NCBI RefSeq assembly: GCF_001005085.2
Contig: NZ_LBMU02000070.1
Location: 124,001-188,000, forward strand
Direction: 5' to 3'
Source: Streptomyces humi
Lineage (GTDB): Bacteria > Actinomycetota > Actinomycetes > Streptomycetales > Streptomycetaceae
Length of the DNA: 64,000 bases
Positions 52,188 to 62,145 of the stretch are shown here, piece by piece. The notes under the pieces were generated by a model, which was given only the letters and a program-made list of their open reading frames with translations, searched no databases and had not been told where the DNA came from. Numbering within the stretch: the stretch's first letter is position 1; each line of letters starts with the position of its first letter. The position numbers were made by a program, and so were the translations under genes.

Positions 52188-52300
52188 CCGTACCCGGGTC
52201 CCCGGAGGGCCCCCGGAAAAGCCGTGCACGAGCACCCCTCCGGACCCTGTACACTTTTTCTCGGCCGGTCGGAGAAACCACAAAGTCACCGCCGGTCGTG

Positions 52301-52373
52301 GTGGGTGTAGCTCAGCTGGTAGAGCACCTGGTTGTGGTCCAGGATGTCGCGGGTTCGAGTCCCGTCACTCACC
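52301..52373 (+). tRNA. tRNA-His (anticodon GTG)
   Basis: Full cloverleaf: acceptor GTGGGTG/CACTCAC, D-stem GCTC/GAGC, anticodon stem CCTGG/CCAGG with loop TTGTGGT, T-arm GCGGG TTCGAGT CCCGT. The base before it (52300) is G and the discriminator is C, as required for the extra G-1 of tRNA-His. CCA is not encoded. Confidence 0.97.
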
Positions 52374-52382
52374 CTTGTAGGA

Positions 52383-52420
52383 GAGGCCCCCGGCCTGCGG
52401 AGACGCGGACCGGGGGCCTC
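52383..52420 (+). terminator. Terminator after tRNA-His
   Basis: An 11-bp stem (52383-52393 with 52410-52420), then TTCGTC. Confidence 0.8.
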
Positions 52421-52445
52421 TTCGTCGTCCGGCGCCGTGTGAGCA

Positions 52446-52488
52446 CGGCGACGCCCCGCCGGCCGGAAGGGCCGGCGGGGCGTCGCCG
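52446..52488. terminator. Bidirectional terminator hairpin
   Basis: A perfect 19-bp stem (52446-52464 with 52470-52488) and 5-nt loop between the tRNA and the convergent protease gene. Confidence 0.85.
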
Positions 52489-52516
52489 TCGTGTCGTCGG
52501 TCGTCGTCGGTGGGCG

Positions 52517-55500
52517 TCAGCCGACGTAGCCGGCCACGTCCGCGATCACGTTCGTGGTGCTGCTCGTGTAGAGGTCCACCTTGCCGTCGGAGCCGACGGG
52601 CACGATGACCTGGTTGGCGATCGTCCTGCCCTGCGCCCAGTTCAGGTTGGAGGCCGTCGGACGGCTGCCGCCGTCGGCCCAGGCGGTGAGGTAGCCGCTG
52701 CCGGTGGTGCCGGTGACTGTGACGGTCAGCACGACCGCCTTGACGCCGGTGGACGGGATGGCGTCGCGCCCCGAGATCTGAAGGGCCAGCGTCTTGCCGG
52801 AGCCCAGCGCCGTCGTCTGACGGGTGTCCAGCAGGCGCAGCGGGGTGACCGTGTGGAAGGCCGAGCCGCTGGTGGAGAAGTAGCCGGAGACGTCGGCGAT
52901 CACGTGGCTGGTGCCGTGGACGTAGATGCTGACGTTGCCGTCACTGCCGACCGGCACGGTCACCAGGTTGGGGATGGTGGTCCCGGTCGCCGACCAGTTG
53001 ACGTTGGACGCGGTCGGGCGGCTGGCGCCTTCGGGGTAGGCCTCCAGGTAGCCCCCGCCGACGGTCTGGGTGGCCGTCAGGTTGAGCACCACGGAGGTGG
53101 CGGCGGTGGGCACACCCCCGTGGCCGCGGACCTTGAGGCTGACCACCGCGTCGGAGATCTTGCTGGTGGTGGAGATGCCGACCTTGGAGCGGGTGTCCAG
53201 CAGGCGGGCCGGGGTGAGTGCCGTGTACTTCGAGCCGGTGGTGCCGCTGGTGTAGTAGCCCTGGACATCGGCGATCACGTGGGTGGTGCTGCTCGTGTAG
53301 AGGTCGACCACGCCGTCGCCCGCCACCTTCACGGTCGCCGAGGCGGCGATGGTCTGGCTCGCAGCGGTCCAGTCGAGGTTGCTGGTCGCCGGCTTACTGG
53401 TGCCGTCGGCCCAGGCGATCAGCGAACCCGCGCCGGTGGTGCCGGTGACCGTGAGGTTGAGCACGACAGCGGTCACGCCGCTGCTGGGGATCCCCCCGGC
53501 TCCCTCGATCTTGACCGGGGCGGTGCCGCCCGCGACCAGGGGCTTCGTGGCCGGGACGGAACTGAGGCCCCAGCCCGTGCCGTTGCGGGTGTCCAGCAGG
53601 CGCTTGGGGCTGCTGAGCGGGTGGAAGGTGGCGGCGCCCGTGGCGGCCGTGCCCTTGGCCGCGCACAGCGCGCTGGTCAGGCCGGCCTCTTTGGGCGAGC
53701 CCAGGCCGGTCACCTCGTCGTAGCCGGCCGCCGCCGTGTAGCCCGTGGCGTAGACGGAGTTGTCGCCGCTGGTGACGTCCCAGAAGTTCGTCGGGTAGCT
53801 GCTCCGTGCGGCCTTGTAGAGGGCGTTGTTGAGGAAGCCGACCGGGCCGTTGGCCTGGCAGGCCGTGCCCGCGTTGGCCTGGACGACCGCGGCGGCCCAG
53901 GTCGGGGCCGCACCGCTGGTGCCGCCGACGAGGCCGGGGACGGGACTGGAGGACTGGCTGTCGTCCTGGAAGTAGATCGGATACCCGTCGGCCGGGTCCG
54001 CCAGGGCGGAGACATCCGGAACGGCACGCTTGGTGGTGGTGGCGACACCGCCCTGGTAGACGACGGGAGCCCAGCGCGAGGACACGCCGCCTCCGGTGCC
54101 GCCGGAGGCGTTGCCCCACGTCGTCTGGGTCGTGGTGCTGCCCGAGGTGGTCATCGTGGTGCCGCCGACACCGGTGACGTACGGCTGGCTCGCGGGGTCG
54201 TCGACGGCCTTGGCCGTGGAGCCGGTCGCGCGGTAGCAGTCGCTGGAGCCGTCGTCGCCCGAGGCGGCGACGACGCTCTGGCCCTGGGCGGCGGCCTCCG
54301 CGAAGACGGTGTTCTCGGCGCTCGCGGTCGCGCTGCTCTCGACCGCCTCGCATTCACCCCAGCTGGTGGAGATGACCTGTGCCTGGTCGTCGGTGACCAT
54401 CCGCTGGTAGACGTCGAGCACGTTCTGGTCGGTCGCGGACGCGGCGTCCGGTCCCTGGTAGTCGATGACGGCGGCGCCGGGCACCAGACCTATCAGGTCC
54501 TCGATGTCGAGCGCCGATTCCACGCCGACCGAACCGTCGGTGGCCGGCGCGCCGGCCCCGGCGGTCGTGTCGACGTACACGTGGGACACCGAGGTGCTGG
54601 TGCCGACGCAGGACTGGTACGCGGCGATGCTGCCGGCATCGACGTTCTCCAGCTCGAAGACGGCCACGGTCTGTCCCGCGCCGGCGGTGGCGGAGCTGCT
54701 CATCCCGTAGGCGCCGGCCAGCTTGCCGGGGCTGTAGTAGTCGGTGCCGTCGGTCAGGCCCGAGCCGGTGAAGTCGGCGCAGAGTGCCGGGGTGTACGTG
54801 TGGGGGGTCACCGTGCGCGAACCGCGCCCGGTGGCGGTGGCGGTGGCGGTGGCGGCAGAACCGTTCCTGCTCGTGCGACGTACCGCGGAGTGGTGACTGC
54901 TGACGGTGTTGACACTGCTCAGACCGACGATCCCGGTCACCGAGGACGCCACGTTCGCGGGCAGCGAGGGGGCCGAGGTGTTGAGGTAGTCGGTGGTGCC
55001 GTCCTTGAGCCGGACGTCGTGGAAGCCGGTGGCGAAGGCGTGGGACGCCTGCGCGGCGGTGGCGGTGACCGGAATGGACAGGCCGTCAGGGCTGACCTTG
55101 CCGGGAGAGAGACCGGCCGCCTTCAACGCCCCCGAGACCGCGGCGATGGTGGCCCGCGTGGGGCCGAAGACCGAGGCGAACTGCCCCTTGGCCAGGTAGT
55201 GGTGGTACTGGGCGTTGCCCGGTGTGGACACCGCGGTGACGAAGTCCGCCAGCGACTGCGGATCCCGCGGGGCCAGGTTCACGCTGAGGTGCAGCGTGGT
55301 TCCCGACGCGGTCGCGCCCGTCACCGTCGCACCCGCCGGGACCCGCGGGGCCGCGCCTATTCGCCTGGGCGCGTGCGATCCGGCCGTGCCCCCCTGCGCG
55401 ACCGCGCCACCGGCGGTCGCGGTGACAACGGCGAGGGCGGCAGCGGCGGTGGAAGCCGCCACGATCACCCTGGTCCGTCTGCCGGTCTTGACTGCCGCGC

Positions 55501-55540
55501 GCCCGGGACGTCCCGGCGCGGCGTGGACCTTCTTGGCCAT
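52517..55540 (-). CDS. Secreted S53 sedolisin-type protease with three C-terminal repeats
   Basis: A 1007-residue protein: signal region about 1-50 (TRVIVAASTAAAALAVVTATAGGAVAQ), pro-domain of about 170 residues (PRDPQSLADFVTAVSTPGNAQYHHYLAKGQFASVFGPT), and S53 catalytic domain. Glu341 and Asp345 (VESALDIED), oxyanion Asp429 (SGDDGSSD) and Ser542 (GGTSGAAPTWA) give the sedolisin site. From about residue 635 three repeats of about 120 residues follow, each with an RLLDTR, VVLNLTVT, ADG-S-PTASNLNW and HVIADVxGY block; these probably bind a surface. It is likely acid-active and secreted. AGGAG precedes the ATG by 8 nt. It is convergent with tRNA-His. Confidence 0.92.
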   Translation of the reverse strand: MAKKVHAAPGRPGRAAVKTGRRTRVIVAASTAAAALAVVTATAGGAVAQGGTAGSHAPRRIGAAPRVPAGATVTGATASGTTLHLSVNLAPRDPQSLADFVTAVSTPGNAQYHHYLAKGQFASVFGPTRATIAAVSGALKAAGLSPGKVSPDGLSIPVTATAAQASHAFATGFHDVRLKDGTTDYLNTSAPSLPANVASSVTGIVGLSSVNTVSSHHSAVRRTSRNGSAATATATATGRGSRTVTPHTYTPALCADFTGSGLTDGTDYYSPGKLAGAYGMSSSATAGAGQTVAVFELENVDAGSIAAYQSCVGTSTSVSHVYVDTTAGAGAPATDGSVGVESALDIEDLIGLVPGAAVIDYQGPDAASATDQNVLDVYQRMVTDDQAQVISTSWGECEAVESSATASAENTVFAEAAAQGQSVVAASGDDGSSDCYRATGSTAKAVDDPASQPYVTGVGGTTMTTSGSTTTQTTWGNASGGTGGGVSSRWAPVVYQGGVATTTKRAVPDVSALADPADGYPIYFQDDSQSSSPVPGLVGGTSGAAPTWAAAVVQANAGTACQANGPVGFLNNALYKAARSSYPTNFWDVTSGDNSVYATGYTAAAGYDEVTGLGSPKEAGLTSALCAAKGTAATGAATFHPLSSPKRLLDTRNGTGWGLSSVPATKPLVAGGTAPVKIEGAGGIPSSGVTAVVLNLTVTGTTGAGSLIAWADGTSKPATSNLDWTAASQTIAASATVKVAGDGVVDLYTSSTTHVIADVQGYYTSGTTGSKYTALTPARLLDTRSKVGISTTSKISDAVVSLKVRGHGGVPTAATSVVLNLTATQTVGGGYLEAYPEGASRPTASNVNWSATGTTIPNLVTVPVGSDGNVSIYVHGTSHVIADVSGYFSTSGSAFHTVTPLRLLDTRQTTALGSGKTLALQISGRDAIPSTGVKAVVLTVTVTGTTGSGYLTAWADGGSRPTASNLNWAQGRTIANQVIVPVGSDGKVDLYTSSTTNVIADVAGYVG

Positions 55541-55992
55541 GCGCGAATCTCCTAGAAACTGACGCACCACCACATCGATGTGCTGTGACGGCGGTCGAAG
55601 CGTCACTCGGCCGACAGGCGCGTCCACGTCACGAGGCGTGCAGGAGCTGTCCCTCTTAACCGAAGTGTGCGCATTTTTTATCAGGTCATGACAGTTGCTG
55701 TCTCTGCCCGCCCCTGAACCATGAGCTGATCTTTACCGACCGTCGCAGGTGGGTCCTGCTGGGGTGCGGCCCCAGTGCGAACCCCGGTCCGGCGGTGCTG
55801 TCCTGACGTGGTCGGCGACGACGGCGTGCGCGGCCGGGAACAGGGCACCGCCTGCCGTGACCGGTACGGCTCCGAGGCCGCGGCGCCGCTCGGCGTCTTC
55901 GGCCCCCGCTTCTACCGAACTCCCCGCCCCGCATGAACTCCCTGCCCCGATCGGACTTCTTCGTCCCCCGACCGAAAGGCGACCGCCTTCCC
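55541..55992. other. Intergenic region between protease and metallo-hydrolase genes
   Basis: 452 nt with an AT-rich patch (55660-55685) likely to hold promoter elements. A short open frame (about 55777-55938) has no supporting features. Nothing else is seen. Confidence 0.5.
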
Positions 55993-57072
55993 ATGCCTTC
56001 CGAACTCCGGCCCCCGGCCGGCCGCCGTGGATTCCTCAAGGGCGCCGCCGGCGCACTGGCCGTCCCGGCCGCCGCCGCCCTCGTCGGCGCGTCGGCCGAG
56101 CCCGCCCACGCCGACGACGGCGGCCTGCCCGACTACGCGCCGATCCCGGCCGCCGCGGCCGGGCCCCGGGTGAACGAGGCCGGCTACCACGTGGGCCAGA
56201 TCGCCGGAAACCTCCACTGGGTCACCGACTCCTTCTACCAGGCCATGTTCCTGACGACCCGGCGGGGCGTCGTCCTCGTCGACGCCCCGCCGACCATCGG
56301 GCACAACCTGCTCCGCGCGATCGACGACGTCACCCGGGCCAACGGCCGGCCGAACAAGGTCACGCACCTGGTCTACTCGCACTCGCACGCCGACCACATC
56401 GGCGCCGCCGGCCTGTTCGGAACCGACGTCGTGCGGATCTCGCACGCGGCGACGGCCGGCCTGCTGGCCCGCGCGGCGGACCCGAACAGACCGCTGCCGA
56501 CGGTCACCTTCCAGGACAAGTACCAGCTCAAGGTCGGCGGGGAGACCCTGCGCCTGGCGTACCACGGCCCCAACCACTCCCCCGACAACATCTTCGTCCA
56601 CGCGCCCGAGTACGCCACCCTGATGCTGGTCGACGTCCTGTACCCGGGGTGGGTGCCGTTCAAGAACCTCGCGGTCTCCCAGGACATCCCCGCCTGGATC
56701 AAGGCCCAGAGCATCGCCATGGACTACCCGTGGCAGACGTTCGTCGGCGGCCATCTCGGGCGGCTCGGAGTCCGCGCGGACGGCGACCTACAGATCCGCT
56801 ACATGGACGATCTGGAGACCAGCACCCGGTCCGCGATCGCCAGCGTCGACCCGGCCCCGTTCTTCGCCAAGTACGGCGCGCAGGGGAACTCGTGGGCGAT
56901 CTTCAAGACCTTCCTCGACGCGGTCGCGGACGCCGCCGCCGCTCCCGTGGCCGCGAAGTACACCGGGGTCCTCGCCGCCGCCGACGTCTTCACGCGGGAC
57001 AACGCGTGGACATTGCTGGAGTCCCTGCGGATCGACGCGGGTGTCCTCGGGCCGTTCGGCGTCCACCCCTGA
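55993..57072 (+). CDS. Tat-exported metallo-beta-lactamase-fold hydrolase
   Basis: A 359-residue protein. GRRGFLKGAAGALAVPAAAALVG is a strong Tat signal. The MBL core begins with VTDSFYQAMFLTTRRGVVLVDAPP and has HSHADH (His130, His132, Asp134, His135), then AYHGPNHSPDN and FVGGHLGRLG with further His ligands. Subclass cannot be decided: it lacks clear B1-B3 lactamase specifics, and lactonase, quinolone-like or arylsulfatase-type activity is possible. ATG 55993 gives the Tat signal at residues 11-13; another ATG is at 55933. The gene begins a cluster of hydrolases and its stop codon is in a 14-bp repeat. Confidence 0.85.
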   Translation: MPSELRPPAGRRGFLKGAAGALAVPAAAALVGASAEPAHADDGGLPDYAPIPAAAAGPRVNEAGYHVGQIAGNLHWVTDSFYQAMFLTTRRGVVLVDAPPTIGHNLLRAIDDVTRANGRPNKVTHLVYSHSHADHIGAAGLFGTDVVRISHAATAGLLARAADPNRPLPTVTFQDKYQLKVGGETLRLAYHGPNHSPDNIFVHAPEYATLMLVDVLYPGWVPFKNLAVSQDIPAWIKAQSIAMDYPWQTFVGGHLGRLGVRADGDLQIRYMDDLETSTRSAIASVDPAPFFAKYGAQGNSWAIFKTFLDAVADAAAAPVAAKYTGVLAAADVFTRDNAWTLLESLRIDAGVLGPFGVHP

Positions 57073-57185
57073 GACACCGGCCCTGAACACGGCCCTGAAA
57101 CACCGGCTTTGAACCGCCGGCTTTGAAACGCCGGCCCTGAACCGCCGGCTTTGAACCACCGGCCCTGAACCGCCGGCTTTGAACC
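57068..57185. repeat. 14-bp tandem repeat including the metallo-hydrolase stop
   Basis: About nine units of YYTGAAMCRCCGGC (14 bp, one of 12 bp). The gene's TGA (57070-57072) is in the first; TGA recurs at 57084, 57096, 57110, 57124, 57138, 57152, 57166 and 57180, cycling through all three frames. It ends 27 nt before the next start. Confidence 0.9.
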
Positions 57186-57211
57186 AGGACACCGACAAGA
57201 GAGGCCCAGCC

Positions 57212-58021
57212 ATGACCGCTCCCGTTCCCGTGGTCTTCATCCACGGACTGTGGCTGCACAGCACCTCCTGGCAGCCGTGGATCGATCTGTTCCGTGCCGA
57301 GGGCTACGACCCGTCCGCGCCCGGCTGGCCCGGCGATCCCGACACCGTCGAGGACGCGCGCCAGAACCCCGAGAGCATCGCCGGCCACGGCATCGACGAC
57401 GTCGTCGAGCACTACGCGGCCCTGATCGCGGCCCTGCCCGTGCGGCCCGTCGTGATCGGTCACTCGTTCGGCGGGATGATCGCGCAGAAGCTGCTCGGCC
57501 AGGACCGCGCCGCCGCGGCCGTCGCGATCGACGCCGCGCAGATCAAGGGCGTCCTGCCCCTGCCGCTGTCCGCGCTGAAGGCGACGCTCCCGGTCTTCAA
57601 GAACCCGGCCAACAAGCGCCGGTCGGTCTCCCTGACCGCGGAGCAGTTCCGGTTCGCGTTCGGCAACGCCATCGCCGAGGAGGAATCGGCCGCCCTGTAC
57701 GAGCGCTGGACCATCCCCGCGCCGGGCAAGCCGCTGTACGAGGCCGCCGCCGCCAACTTCAACCCGCACTCGCCGGCGAAGGTCGACACCGGTAACAGCG
57801 GACGCGGCCCGCTGCTGCTCGTCTCCGGCGGCAAGGACCACACGGTGCCCGAGGTCGTCACCCGGGCCACCCTCAAGCAGTACCGGCACTCCGACGCGGT
57901 CACCGACATCATCAACTTCCCCGACCGCGGGCACTCCCTGACGATCGACGGCGGCTGGCGCGAGGTCGCGGACACCGTCCTGACCTGGCTGCGGCAGCAG
58001 AGTCCGGAGCCGGGGCGATGA
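57212..58021 (+). CDS. Alpha/beta hydrolase
   Basis: A 269-residue cytoplasmic alpha/beta hydrolase. HGLWLHSTSWQPW gives the oxyanion loop, GHSFGGMIAQ the nucleophile elbow with Ser85, GGKDHTVP the Asp, and DRGHSLTID the His. GAGAGG lies 8 nt before the ATG. It follows the metallo-hydrolase gene across the repeat and is coupled to a 56-residue ORF (ATGA overlap). Substrate unknown. Confidence 0.87.
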   Translation: MTAPVPVVFIHGLWLHSTSWQPWIDLFRAEGYDPSAPGWPGDPDTVEDARQNPESIAGHGIDDVVEHYAALIAALPVRPVVIGHSFGGMIAQKLLGQDRAAAAVAIDAAQIKGVLPLPLSALKATLPVFKNPANKRRSVSLTAEQFRFAFGNAIAEEESAALYERWTIPAPGKPLYEAAAANFNPHSPAKVDTGNSGRGPLLLVSGGKDHTVPEVVTRATLKQYRHSDAVTDIINFPDRGHSLTIDGGWREVADTVLTWLRQQSPEPGR

Positions 58022-58188
58022 GTTCCGGCCCCGCGCCGGGGGCCGGCAGCGGCGGCTTCGCCGAACAGCTCGCGGGCCGGCTCCGCCTGGAACCGGAGGC
58101 GGCGGTCGACCATGTCGTCAGCGACGTGCGACGTCTGCCCACCGCCCGGCTCGGCAGTCCCGACGGCGGCGTACCGCGCCCGGTCTGA
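58018..58188 (+). CDS. Small 56-residue protein coupled to the hydrolase
   Basis: Starts at ATG 58018 inside the hydrolase stop (ATGA) and reads MSSGPAPGAGSGGFAEQLAG, then a helical-looking RLRLEPEAAVDHVVSDVRRL. Codon use is Streptomyces-like with no stop until 58186. It may be a real small protein or a regulatory coupling ORF; no family is recognised. Confidence 0.4.
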   Translation: MSSGPAPGAGSGGFAEQLAGRLRLEPEAAVDHVVSDVRRLPTARLGSPDGGVPRPV

Positions 58189-58261
58189 CCCTCCCCTGTC
58201 CCGGCACGGCGGGCGCCGAGCCCGCCGTGCCTCGCTCACCCTCGCGCCTCTGGAGACACCT

Positions 58262-60656
<2,395 letters not shown>

Positions 60657-60677
60657 CCGCCCGGCTCCGCCACCACC

Positions 60678-60710
60678 GAGGGCCCGGACCGCGGTGCGGT
60701 GCGGGCCCTC
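60678..60710. terminator. Bidirectional hairpin
   Basis: A 9-bp GAGGGCCCG/CGGGCCCTC stem between the convergent perhydrolase-like and AraC genes. Confidence 0.7.
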
Positions 60711-60753
60711 GCGCGCGTCCCGTGGGCGGCCGGTACCGGACCGGACGCCTTCG

Positions 60754-61707
60754 TCAGTCCTGCGCGCCCGCCCGCCACGCACTCGGTGAGGTGCCGTACG
60801 CCGCCCGGAACGCCCGGCTGAAATGGGCGGCGTTCGTGAAGCCCCAGCGGCGTGCCACCGCGGCGACGGTGGGGGTGGCCGGGGAACGGCGGGACAGCTC
60901 GCTGCGGCACTCGTCCAGGCGGCGGCGCTGGATCCAGCGGGCGACGGTGGTGGACTCGCCCTCGAAGAGCTTGTGCAGGTAGCGGACCGAGATGCGGTGT
61001 TCCCTGGCGATGTGGACGAGGGTCAGGTCGGGGTCCGCGAGATGGCGGTCGATGAAGGCCTTGACCCGGAGCAGGAGGGCGAGGCCGCCGCCGGCGGTGT
61101 CCTGGGGATCGCGGCCGAGCCGCTCGGCGAGGAGCGTTCCGACGAGGTCCACGGCACTGGCCGCCAGCCGTTCGGCCACCGTGGGGGTGATGTCGCAGGC
61201 GCGGTCGGCCACGCTCTGTAGGAAGGGCAGGACCACGTGGCCCAGCCCGTCGTCGCGGAGCAGCGACGTCGCCGTGATCCGCTGGAGTTCCCCCTCGGTC
61301 TGCGGCAGCAGGGAGCAGGGCACCAGCAGCACCTGCATCCGGAACCGCCGCGGGAAGCGCAGGGTGTAGGGCCGGGTCGTGTCGTACAACGCCACGTCCC
61401 CCGGGTGCAGTTCGGCGCTGCGGGAGTCCTGGTCCACGTGGGCGTGGCCACTGCGCTGCAAGCCGACGTACACGTAGCCGGAACTGTCCCGGGCGATCAG
61501 GCCGGGCGTGCGGTCGACGCGCCCGCGGTCGCAGTCGACGGTGGTCGCCTGTAGCGGACCGAGCCGGTCGGTGCTGATCGTCCCGCTGAAGGGCTCGTCC
61601 TTGGGGAGCGTGATCCGCAGTGGGACGAAGGTGCGGAAGACGTCTTCCTGCCAGTGCTCCAGACGCTCGTCGCCGGGCATCGACCGCACCGAGAACACAA
61701 CGCTCAT
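60754..61707 (-). CDS. AraC-family transcriptional regulator
   Basis: A 317-residue regulator. Residues 1-170 form an AraC-binding-like domain (EHWQEDVFRTFVPLRITLPKDEPFSGTI, LHPGDVALYDTTRPYTLRFPRRFRMQVLLVP). The C-terminal HTH pair is HIAREHRISVRYLHKLFEGESTTVARWIQRRRL and VAAVARRWGFTNAAHFSRAFRAAYGTSPSAWR. It likely controls the adjacent hydrolase cluster or the divergent LAL regulator; no ligand can be deduced. GGGGAAG precedes ATG 61707. Confidence 0.88.
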   Translation of the reverse strand: MSVVFSVRSMPGDERLEHWQEDVFRTFVPLRITLPKDEPFSGTISTDRLGPLQATTVDCDRGRVDRTPGLIARDSSGYVYVGLQRSGHAHVDQDSRSAELHPGDVALYDTTRPYTLRFPRRFRMQVLLVPCSLLPQTEGELQRITATSLLRDDGLGHVVLPFLQSVADRACDITPTVAERLAASAVDLVGTLLAERLGRDPQDTAGGGLALLLRVKAFIDRHLADPDLTLVHIAREHRISVRYLHKLFEGESTTVARWIQRRRLDECRSELSRRSPATPTVAAVARRWGFTNAAHFSRAFRAAYGTSPSAWRAGAQD

Positions 61708-61830
61708 GCCCACTTCCCCAGGCTTCGCGACGCGAGCGCCGACAGGTGACGCCCGGCACCGGGACATCCGGAGCCCCTCAGGCCCTGGCATGGAGTATCG
61801 CCTCTCCCGAAGCCCGGACGCGCGGGTTCC

Positions 61831-61844
61831 GGTGCGCTCGCACC
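61831..61844. promoter_or_regulatory. Palindrome 1 between the AraC and LAL genes
   Basis: GGTGCGCTCGCACC, 6-bp perfect arms. It lies in the 438-nt intergenic region 61708-62145, which shows no gene. Confidence 0.4.
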
Positions 61845-61851
61845 AGGGTGG

Positions 61852-61866
61852 GTGCGCGATGCGCAC
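61852..61866. promoter_or_regulatory. Palindrome 2 between the AraC and LAL genes
   Basis: GTGCGCGATGCGCAC, perfect 6-bp arms about a 3-nt centre, 21 bp centre to centre (two helical turns) from the first palindrome. Possibly an operator pair. Confidence 0.4.
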
Positions 61867-62145
61867 AGCACCGGTGCGCGCTGGGCAAAGCCGGACGCCG
61901 CCCGGCCTCCTACAGTGCAACGCGTGGCAGCCCGAGGCGTGGCACCGGAGACCGGCGAGGAGCGGTGACGGTCGCAGGCGGCCCCACCGGAGGCCGGCCC
62001 GCTCGCCTCGCCGACGGACACGGCCGCTTCCCCGCGCCTCGATCCGCCGCCCCCGGCCGCCTCGCGCACCGGGCTGCCGGCTCCCGCCCCCCCCGGATCT
62101 CCTCCGGCCCGACGTCGTCTCCTGCGTGTGGTGAAGGGAACTCTC

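Noticed and set aside
52400-55555. Long plus-strand open frame opposite the S53 protease
   Set aside because: Antisense shadow with Gly/Ala/Arg/Val bias and no ribosome site; the minus strand has clear catalytic motifs.
55777-55938. Possible 53-residue ORF before the metallo-hydrolase
   Set aside because: No ribosome site, low-complexity Arg/Pro sequence and no conserved features.
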